Source: an uncultured Lachnospiraceae bacterium
Lineage (GTDB): Bacteria; Bacillota; Clostridia; Lachnospirales; Lachnospiraceae
Length of the DNA stretch: 9,444 nucleotides
Reading direction: 5' to 3'
NCBI GenBank assembly: GCA_910588565.1
Contig: CAJUPF010000093.1
Span: 1 to 9,444 of the forward strand
Below are positions 1-4,617 of this stretch, one piece after another. Numbering within the stretch: the stretch's first letter is position 1; the number at the start of each line of letters is the position of its first letter. The notes beneath the pieces are model-generated. The model had not been told where the DNA came from. It made no database searches and was given only the letters and a program-made list of their open reading frames with translations. Both the position numbers and the translations under genes were made by a program.

Positions 1-599
1 TATACAATAACCTGCGTTCCTTCCGGCATGATTATATCAATATTATGGCCTCCCTCGCTGCCTATATTGACGAGAAGAAGTATAAAGAACTGAAAACTTT
101 TTTCTATGAATATATTCTGCCCATGCAGAAAAACCTTACGCAAAAGAACAACGCATTGGACAACTTATTACATATCCATCTACTGGAACTGAAAAGCATT
201 TTATATACCAAACTGCTCTTAGCCGTCAATCAGGATATTGAAGTGCATATCGATATACCGGATGAAATTGATTCCGTCCATATGGAGCCGATGGATCTGA
301 TTAGAATGCTTGGCATTTATCTGGACAATGCCATAGAGGCGGCTCTGGAAACAGAACATCCAGTCCTGAATTTTCATCTGGGTAAAATAAATCAGGATAT
401 CGTATTTATTATTTCAAATACATTTATGGACAAAGGGCTTTCCATCGCACAGATGTATAAAAAGGATATAACCACCAAAGGGGCTGGCCATGGCATCGGT
501 CTTTACAACGTATCCGAGATATTGAACCGCTATCATAATATTTATCATGAAACCTTAATGGAAGATGGTTTGTTTATACAGCAGGTCCGGATATCCTAA
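1..599 (+). CDS. AgrC-like GHKL sensor histidine kinase, copy 1 (C-terminal part, 5' end outside window)
   Basis: This is the cytoplasmic half of a membrane sensor kinase of the HPK10/AgrC type, which autophosphorylates on histidine and passes phosphate to a response regulator (family knowledge). The frame is open from base 3. It begins with the phospho-acceptor motif FRHDY (His codon 27-29), followed by the N box LDNAIEA (Asn codon 327-329) and the glycine-rich ATP lid GAGHGIGL (483-503), and ends in TAA at 597-599. The ATG at 45 is only an internal methionine, because the homologous copy downstream reads through it. By comparison with copy 2, at offset 1416, the missing 5' part would hold the membrane domain and start about 705 bp left of the window. 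The protein differs from copy 2 by a handful of residues in the dimerisation/linker region and is identical from the N box onward. No response regulator or peptide precursor is visible; they may lie to the left. Confidence 0.9.
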   Translation, partial: YNNLRSFRHDYINIMASLAAYIDEKKYKELKTFFYEYILPMQKNLTQKNNALDNLLHIHLLELKSILYTKLLLAVNQDIEVHIDIPDEIDSVHMEPMDLIRMLGIYLDNAIEAALETEHPVLNFHLGKINQDIVFIISNTFMDKGLSIAQMYKKDITTKGAGHGIGLYNVSEILNRYHNIYHETLMEDGLFIQQVRIS

Positions 600-600
600 A
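327..600 (+). repeat. Perfect direct repeat, unit 1 (3' end of kinase copy 1)
   Basis: These 274 bases are identical to 1743-2016. Upstream, 1-326 aligns with 1417-1742 without gaps but with 27 substitutions. Downstream the identity stops right after the stop codon. The sharp change from about 8% divergence to none points to a recent gene conversion or recombination event between the copies. Confidence 0.95.
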
Positions 601-611
601 TGCTGTTTTTC

Positions 612-640
612 TTGCCAATTTATCCAAAATTAACTATAAT
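612..640 (+). promoter_or_regulatory. Sigma-A-type promoter for kinase copy 2
   Basis: A TTGCCA box at 612-617 and a TATAAT box at 635-640 are separated by 17 bp, near the ideal for the housekeeping sigma factor. It sits 70 bp before the start at 711, so copy 2 can be transcribed independently of copy 1. Transcription would begin near 647, which makes translation from the ATG at 600 impossible on this transcript. Confidence 0.65.
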
Positions 641-644
641 AAAC

Positions 645-675
645 CCGGCGCCAGGATACGCCGGCGGTTCTGGCG
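645..675 (+). promoter_or_regulatory. Leader inverted repeats with two alternative pairings
   Basis: Just after the predicted transcription start, CCGGCG (645-650) can pair with CGCCGG (659-664). The overlapping CGCCAG (649-654) can instead pair with CTGGCG (670-675). The two hairpins are mutually exclusive. They could be a binding site for a regulator or a small mRNA fold ahead of the ribosome binding site at 699-704. Both pairings are seen directly; any role is inference. Confidence 0.35.
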
Positions 676-710
676 TTGGATTTGAATTCGCTTTGTTTAA
701 GGAGTTTTTT

Positions 711-2015
711 ATGATCGTACTATATCTGATTGCTTCCATATGTATTGCGCTTATGCTGACATGTGATATTTTTATACTGACACATCCAAATCTCTCCTTA
801 AAGAAATACCCCATGTTCTTTTTATCATTTTTAGCGCTCTTTTTTATTATGAATTATTTTAGCTTTTATCCTATGTTATTTATTATACTGGCAGCAAATT
901 CGATCCTGTTAGTGAAATTTACTGATAAATTCTATTCGTTCTTTTATATTCCGCTTGGTTATATTGTAAACTGCGTTTTACTCAATCTATTAGGGTTTGC
1001 AGCCAATATACTATGGGATCTCTCCATTGAAGAAGCAAATGCGGATAAATTTCTTATTATCATGCAAGGCGTCTGTACGCTGGCAGCAAGTTGTCCTGTT
1101 CTTTATCTGGCCAGACGGCTGCTTGAAAACCATCTTATCAGCACTTTTGAAAAAATGAGCAGAAAACTGCTCGCTTTCATTGCCTTAATCCTTTTGCTTT
1201 GTGCATTTATGCTTCTTACAATGGCTTCTTTTTTTGATAACGTGGAAATTACACGCAGGGAGTTCTTTTTAATGGTTTCTTCGCTTGTCCTTTATGTTCT
1301 GTTTACAATCAGCATGATCCTTATCGTGCTGCACACAGCCAGAAAAAATTACGAGGCCCAGAAAAAAGTGGAATATCTGGAAAACTTAAATGAATACACA
1401 AAAAATCTGGAAATGGTATACAATAACCTGCGTTCCTTCCGGCATGATTATATCAATATTATGGCCTCCCTGGCTGCATATATTGATGAAAAAAAGTATA
1501 AAGAACTGGAAACTTTTTTCTATGAACATATTCTGCCCATGCAGAAAAACCTTACGCAAAAGAATGAAGCGCTGAATAACTTATTACATATCCATCTGTT
1601 GGAACTGAAAAGCATTTTATATACCAAACTGATCTTAGCCGTCAATCAGGATATCGAAGTGCATATTGATATACCAGATGAAATTGATTCCGTCCATATG
1701 GAACCTGTAGATCTGACCAGAATGCTTGGCATTTATCTGGATAATGCCATAGAGGCGGCTCTGGAAACAGAACATCCAGTCCTGAATTTTCATCTGGGTA
1801 AAATAAATCAGGATATCGTATTTATTATTTCAAATACATTTATGGACAAAGGGCTTTCCATCGCACAGATGTATAAAAAGGATATAACCACCAAAGGGGC
1901 TGGCCATGGCATCGGTCTTTACAACGTATCCGAGATATTGAACCGCTATCATAATATTTATCATGAAACCTTAATGGAAGATGGTTTGTTTATACAGCAG
2001 GTCCGGATATCCTAA
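711..2015 (+). CDS. AgrC-like GHKL sensor histidine kinase, copy 2 (complete)
   Basis: A complete 434-residue membrane sensor kinase of the HPK10/AgrC class. The N-terminal roughly 210 residues hold about six hydrophobic segments (for example residues 1-22, around 31-60, 80-105, 117-135, 150-175 and 183-208). A charged, probably coiled-coil linker follows (about 210-240), then FRHDY with phospho-acceptor His245, the N box LDNAIEA with Asn345 and the ATP-lid motif GHGIGL at 398-403. The length matches AgrC-type kinases. I chose ATG 711 rather than the in-frame ATG 600: AAGGAG lies 6 bp before 711, a promoter lies between the two ATGs, and the protein then starts directly with a membrane helix. 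Copy 1 lies immediately upstream with an exact 1416-bp period, and the last 274 bp of the two genes are identical. The ligand is probably a peptide by family analogy, but no peptide or regulator gene is visible here. Confidence 0.92.
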   Translation: MIVLYLIASICIALMLTCDIFILTHPNLSLKKYPMFFLSFLALFFIMNYFSFYPMLFIILAANSILLVKFTDKFYSFFYIPLGYIVNCVLLNLLGFAANILWDLSIEEANADKFLIIMQGVCTLAASCPVLYLARRLLENHLISTFEKMSRKLLAFIALILLLCAFMLLTMASFFDNVEITRREFFLMVSSLVLYVLFTISMILIVLHTARKNYEAQKKVEYLENLNEYTKNLEMVYNNLRSFRHDYINIMASLAAYIDEKKYKELETFFYEHILPMQKNLTQKNEALNNLLHIHLLELKSILYTKLILAVNQDIEVHIDIPDEIDSVHMEPVDLTRMLGIYLDNAIEAALETEHPVLNFHLGKINQDIVFIISNTFMDKGLSIAQMYKKDITTKGAGHGIGLYNVSEILNRYHNIYHETLMEDGLFIQQVRIS

Positions 2016-2016
2016 A
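1743..2016 (+). repeat. Perfect direct repeat, unit 2 (3' end of kinase copy 2)
   Basis: Partner of 327-600 at a spacing of 1416 bp, base-for-base identical from the N-box Asn codon to one base past the TAA stop. Being direct and tandem, the pair can recombine to delete one kinase and leave a chimeric gene. Confidence 0.95.
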
Positions 2017-2083
2017 GGATTGTCGGGAAATGCAAATCTTATGCAAAATATCATATACCCTGCAGATGTCAGCCATTTTCCGA
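2017..2083. other. Spaced inverted repeat after the kinase gene
   Basis: Immediately after the kinase stop, GGAT-TG-TCGGGAAATG (2017-2032) can pair with CATTTTCCGATCC (2074-2086) across a 41-nt loop, with a two-base bulge and one wobble or mismatch. No T-run follows, so it is not a convincing intrinsic terminator. No coding frame is apparent in this stretch. Confidence 0.3.
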
Positions 2084-2093
2084 TCCCAACCTG

Positions 2094-2150
2094 ACCCGCG
2101 CCTTATAAATCTTTTCTCTGTAAAATATTCACGCCTAAAATAGAAAACGC
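2094..2150 (-). pseudogene. Remnant of the 3' end of an ABC permease gene (direct-repeat copy A)
   Basis: Fifty-five of these 57 bases match 2735-2791, the end of the intact permease gene, at an offset of 641. Read on the minus strand, the remnant encodes a C-terminus AFSILGVNILQRKDL followed by TAA. The intact gene has AFSILGMNILQRKDL, so the differences look like those between coding paralogues. Upstream of this segment on the minus strand the similarity stops and the frame does not continue as a permease. It therefore represents a second permease gene, or a duplicated end of the same one, that has been almost wholly deleted. Confidence 0.75.
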
Positions 2151-2167
2151 CATCCCATAAAATTCAT

Positions 2168-2196
2168 TTGATTTTTTCCTAGCGGTCACATATAAT
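2168..2196 (+). promoter_or_regulatory. Sigma-A-type promoter of the antitoxin gene
   Basis: TTGATT at 2168-2173 and TATAAT at 2191-2196 are 17 bp apart, placing transcription start near 2203. The imperfect palindrome GTAAGG-AAAT-CCCTAC (2201-2216), right at the start site, is a plausible operator for autorepression, as AbrB-fold antitoxins usually bind such dyads in their own promoter. The operator role is inference. Confidence 0.65.
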
Positions 2197-2242
2197 ACAA
2201 GTAAGGAAATCCCTACTTTTCATATTTCAGGAGGTAAAAGAT

Positions 2243-2518
2243 ATGTTAGCAAACGCTTTTGTTGATAACGCAAAGGTCATGGCAAAAGGACAGGTCACAA
2301 TCCCGAAAGATGTCCGCGAAGCGCTTGGTGTGACAAGCGGAGACCGTATTTCTTTTATTGTGGAGGGCAGCACTGTCCGTATTGTTAATTCAGCCGTCTA
2401 TGCCATGCAGATGCTCCAGGGGGAACTGGAGGGCGAAGCGGAGCAGGCGGGTCTTACATCCGACGATGATGTTATGGCTCTTGTAAAAGAATTGCGAAAT
2501 GAGGACGAAAACGCATGA
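2243..2518 (+). CDS. AbrB/MazE-type (SpoVT-AbrB fold) antitoxin or transition-state regulator
   Basis: A 91-residue DNA-binding protein. Residues about 9-50 form the swapped-hairpin AbrB domain with the hallmark KGQVTIPKDVREALGV followed by GDRISFIVEG. The acidic C-terminal tail (about 56-91, with EGEAEQAGLTSDDDVMALVKELR) is typical of antitoxins that wrap a PIN-family toxin. AGGAGG at 2229-2234 lies 8 bp before ATG 2243, and a good promoter is upstream. The TGA stop overlaps a following ATG in an ATGA arrangement, as in translationally coupled antitoxin-toxin pairs, but the toxin is broken. The protein would repress its own promoter and neutralise a toxin. With no toxin left here it is either a relic or an orphan antitoxin acting on related systems. 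GC content is clearly higher than in the kinase genes to the left, consistent with separate acquisition. Confidence 0.85.
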   Translation: MLANAFVDNAKVMAKGQVTIPKDVREALGVTSGDRISFIVEGSTVRIVNSAVYAMQMLQGELEGEAEQAGLTSDDDVMALVKELRNEDENA

Positions 2519-2607
2519 GAATTCTGATCGATACGGCGGAAACTGTAGCAGCTTCTGGCCTTGTCCTTTTACATCTGCCGTATCTCATTTTTTCAGCATA
2601 TGCTTGA
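2515..2607 (+). pseudogene. Truncated PIN-domain (VapC-like) toxin
   Basis: Starting at the ATG that overlaps the antitoxin stop, the frame reads MRILIDT, the first strand and catalytic aspartate of PIN-domain ribonucleases (usually M-x-I-L-I-D-T-N). It then loses all similarity and ends at TGA 2605-2607 after 30 codons. A working PIN toxin is about 120-140 residues and needs three or four acidic residues, so this is non-functional. The break point is near 2535, where the sequence changes to the 3' flank of the TnpW-like remnant on the other strand, suggesting that a mobile element inserted or a deletion joined the two. Confidence 0.6.
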
Positions 2608-2743
2608 TCTTGCCGCTCATAGCCTATACGCTGGTTCCGCTGAAATAAATCTGCACGATATAGGTGGTTTGCCAATCTTTTTGACCAGTGTGAGAGTATC
2701 TTTTTCTCCGGCTGTAGTCGTGGTGTCTGCTGTTACCCGCTCC
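2569..2743 (-). pseudogene. Decayed TnpW-like small transposon-encoded protein
   Basis: Reading leftwards from 2743, the frame gives TLVKKIGK. One missing base then shifts it, and the next frame gives TTYIVQIYFSGTSV, an in-frame TAG, and AMSGKIKHMLK. One extra A in an A-run shifts it again to NEIRQM and a TAA stop at 2569-2571. Repairing the two shifts and the stop yields a continuous protein of about 58 residues. It resembles the small TnpW proteins found in clostridial transposons and conjugative elements (VxKIGxTTYxVxxYF...ETxxDKIxxML family pattern, from memory). Its start is fused to the downstream flank of the permease gene. It is a footprint of a past mobile element; no recombinase is visible. 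Confidence 0.5.
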
Positions 2744-2791
2744 TTATAAATCTTTTCTCTGTAAAATATTCATGCCTAAAATAGAAAACGC
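2735..2791. repeat. 57-bp direct repeat, copy B (3' end of intact permease gene)
   Basis: Matches 2094-2150 at 55 of 57 positions in the same orientation. The two copies bracket the antitoxin, the toxin stub and the TnpW-like relic (641-bp spacing), so homologous exchange between them could remove the whole insert. Confidence 0.8.
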
Positions 2792-3469
2792 AATACCTGT
2801 GACGATAAATACTGCTATATTTCTGATGCTACAATCCTGATACATCAGGAACTGGTCAGACAGGCAAAACAATACATAATCCATTACTTTTCCCAGCCCA
2901 GCTATTTTCTGTCCGAGCATCTGTAACATACCCGGCATTACCCAAAACAGTACAATCAGATAAATGAACGGCGTAATGGTCGTATTAAGAAAACATGTGA
3001 GCATCACTGCTGTTGCGCCTACGGCAAAACCATAAATCATATAAATCAGGATTTCTTTTCCAATGATCCCAGCCAAAACAGACACGGTCCAGGGCTGTTT
3101 ACAGATAATCCATGCAATATCATATAAAATTCCGCCGCATAGACCAATCAACATATTCGCAAGTGTTATACTTACAATTTTTGCCGTAATAATCTGAGTC
3201 CTGCTGCTCCGTGATGTAAAAACAAATGTCACCGTTTTTAAATCAAATTCCTCCCCTAAACTCTTTGCTGCTAAAAACATAATTAAAATACTGGAAAAAT
3301 TTCCATAAAATGCAATTACATTGCTTACCCCAAAACTATCCGGAAACACACATGCACCATATGCCATACCTCCACCCATAACCAGCACCATAATCAGTCC
3401 TAACAGAAATTCTCTTTTTTTCAATAATTTTGCCAATTCCAGCATTGTAATGTTAATTGTTTTCTTCAT
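2744..3469 (-). CDS. ABC-2-type transporter permease (orphan)
   Basis: A 241-residue integral membrane protein of the ABC-2/BcrB-like permease family; such subunits pair with an ATPase to export or remove antimicrobial peptides, or serve other efflux. It has an amphipathic N-terminus, then about six hydrophobic stretches: near residues 22-42 (with MGGGMAYG), 50-67, 95-115, 125-160, 165-187 and 215-235. It carries the EEFDLKTVTFVFTSRSSR segment typical of this family between the second and third helices. I prefer ATG 3467-3469 (MKKTINI) to ATG 3476-3478, because AAGGAG at 3480-3485 is only one base from the latter and 10 bp from the former. A TATAAT box lies at 3499-3504 on this strand without a good -35. 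No ATP-binding gene lies on either side, so it either uses an ATPase encoded elsewhere or is a stranded relic. Its 3' end is duplicated at 2094-2150. Confidence 0.82.
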   Translation of the reverse strand: MKKTINITMLELAKLLKKREFLLGLIMVLVMGGGMAYGACVFPDSFGVSNVIAFYGNFSSILIMFLAAKSLGEEFDLKTVTFVFTSRSSRTQIITAKIVSITLANMLIGLCGGILYDIAWIICKQPWTVSVLAGIIGKEILIYMIYGFAVGATAVMLTCFLNTTITPFIYLIVLFWVMPGMLQMLGQKIAGLGKVMDYVLFCLSDQFLMYQDCSIRNIAVFIVTGIAFSILGMNILQRKDL

Positions 3470-3479
3470 AACTATCATT

Positions 3480-3683
3480 CTCCTTTCGATTTAGTCTCAT
3501 TATAAACAGTTTCGTTCCCCATTCTCGTTTTTTTCTTAAACGAGTATAAATCTGTCGTAAACGTAAAAATCCCACACCCAATGTCAACAACATAGAGTCC
3601 AGCATTAATTTCATCTAAAGTCATATGGGTAGGGAGAATGACTCACGCCTTATCTATATATCAGCATAATTCAACAGTCAGCC
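3480..3683. other. Leader region of the permease gene and non-coding gap
   Basis: Contains, on the minus strand, the permease ribosome binding site (3480-3485) and a TATAAT box (3499-3504). Farther upstream is a perfect inverted repeat CTCGTTT (3524-3530) / AAACGAG (3538-3544) with a 7-nt loop, which could be an operator for a regulator of the permease. A TTGACA hexamer lies on the minus strand around 3583-3588, but without a convincing -10 at the right distance. I see no supported gene here. Confidence 0.35.
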
Positions 3684-3823
3684 CAGAGCAGGCCTCTCTG
3701 TCCGCAGACCGTTCAAAAGCGTCGGTTCTTAGCGCGTAGCGATTGCCTGTAATCGTCACACGCTTAGTACCGCTACGCTTTTGAAGAGCGGGAGCGAGTC
3801 TGCGGACAGAGAGACCTGCTCTG
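3684..3823. repeat. 140-bp imperfect palindrome, probable MITE-like or other dispersed repeat
   Basis: The outer arms 3684-3709 and 3798-3823 are inverted repeats matching at 25 of 26 positions (CAGAGCAGG...CCGCAGAC). Further inside, TTCAAAAGCG (3712-3721) pairs with CGCTTTTGAA (3776-3785). CTTAGCG (3728-3734) pairs imperfectly with CGCTTAG (3761-3767), and the centre is CGATT-GCCTGT-AATCG (3740-3755). The arms are offset by an unpaired stretch on the right side. The overall shape is a long hairpin spanning the gap between two minus-strand genes. No transposase is encoded. It may be a miniature inverted-repeat element or a structured RNA, and might also slow read-through from the repair gene. 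There is no T-run at either end. Confidence 0.7.
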
Positions 3824-3864
3824 AGCGTTCCCTTTGAAAAACCTATATAATACAAAAATACCCA

Positions 3865-4554
3865 TTACCTCTGCCTCTTCATCCCCCGCAACATCTTTTT
3901 ATCCTCATCCGAAACCCGAAACGATTCCAGCATCTTCTGAATCGCTTTATCATACGTCCAATCCGCGAGCCTATTATCCAGCAAAAACGCATACGTCTCC
4001 TCCCGATATTTTGCATATGCAGTCGCCACGCACCAGGCAACGCCCATTCTGGTATAATACCCGTCACAGCTAAGCCGGTTCATCACATCTAAAACCGGCT
4101 GTACATACTCATCTGTCAGAAAATGGCTCATCAAAAGAACCGCCGCAGCCCTCTGCGAATACTCATCCTCTTTCGCCGCATACCCCATCAGCCATTCCCA
4201 GACTCTTGCCCTGTTCCCCCTTGCAATCGTAAACGTCTGGCAAAAGCTGTCATTCACCGACCAGTCCCCGATCTTTGGAATAAACCGATCCGCATACCAC
4301 AAAATCGTCTCAATATCGTCCTTTGCATACCCCAGCACAAAAGCCTGCAGCGACTGCTGCTCAAAATAAGTATCCGGACACTGTTCTAAAAATCCCTGAT
4401 AATCTTCTTTTGCAATCTGCTTTGCCAGTCTCCGCAAATCCGGGATTCTGGCCCCTAAGATTGGTTTCGCCCCAGGAATAATACTGCTGCTGCGTTTAGC
4501 ATTCTTCTCCTCTGCAAGGGTAAATAATCTCTGATTGATTTCTTCTATTGTCAT
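3865..4554 (-). CDS. AlkD-like DNA alkylation repair protein (HEAT-like repeats)
   Basis: A 229-residue soluble protein of the DNA_alkylation family (PF08713 by recognition), related to AlkD glycosylases that remove bulky N3- and N7-alkylpurines. It opens with a family-typical block ILGARIPDLRRLAKQIAKE (residues 32-50). The catalytic cluster is present: Trp98 and Asp102 in GDWSVNDSFC correspond in spacing to AlkD Trp109 and Asp113, Arg135 to Arg148, and Trp174 in YYTRMGVAW to Trp187. The C-terminus KAIQKMLES-RVS-EDKKMLR is also conserved. This suggests an active glycosylase rather than a degenerate homologue. ATG 4554 is preceded by AAGGAG (4560-4565) at 5 bp. It lies 63 bp downstream of the receptor gene on the same strand with no intrinsic terminator between, so it is probably the last gene of that operon. 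Confidence 0.88.
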   Translation of the reverse strand: MTIEEINQRLFTLAEEKNAKRSSSIIPGAKPILGARIPDLRRLAKQIAKEDYQGFLEQCPDTYFEQQSLQAFVLGYAKDDIETILWYADRFIPKIGDWSVNDSFCQTFTIARGNRARVWEWLMGYAAKEDEYSQRAAAVLLMSHFLTDEYVQPVLDVMNRLSCDGYYTRMGVAWCVATAYAKYREETYAFLLDNRLADWTYDKAIQKMLESFRVSDEDKKMLRGMKRQR

Positions 4555-4578
4555 GGCGTCTCCTTCTATCGCGTGTTT

Positions 4579-4609
4579 GAAAATTGCCTTCTGGCGGAAG
4601 TAAATTTTC
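4579..4609 (-). other. Intercistronic hairpin between receptor and repair gene
   Basis: GAAAATT (4579-4585) pairs with AATTTTC (4603-4609), and inside it CTTC (4589-4592) pairs with GAAG (4597-4600). On the transcribed minus strand no U-run follows, so it is unlikely to stop transcription fully. It may act as a processing or stability element within the operon. Confidence 0.4.
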
Positions 4610-4617
4610 CTGTATAA

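Noticed and set aside
600..710. N-terminal extension of kinase copy 2 from ATG 600
   Set aside because: The ATG directly abuts the previous stop without its own ribosome binding site, a promoter lies inside the extension, and AAGGAG precedes ATG 711, where a membrane helix begins.
2472..2675. Minus-strand ORF across the antitoxin end and TnpW-like relic
   Set aside because: It is the out-of-frame shadow of the frameshifted pseudogene and overlaps the well-supported antitoxin gene.
2561..2749. Plus-strand ORF over the TnpW-like relic
   Set aside because: It has no ribosome binding site and no family resemblance, and it is opposite to the decayed gene.
3470..3478. Permease start at ATG 3476-3478
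   Set aside because: The ribosome binding site is only one base away. The ATG nine bases downstream has workable spacing and a typical MKKT start.
3638..3739. Possible 33-codon small gene running into the palindrome
   Set aside because: The GGGAG before it is one base from the ATG, the product has no recognisable features, and its second half is repeat sequence.
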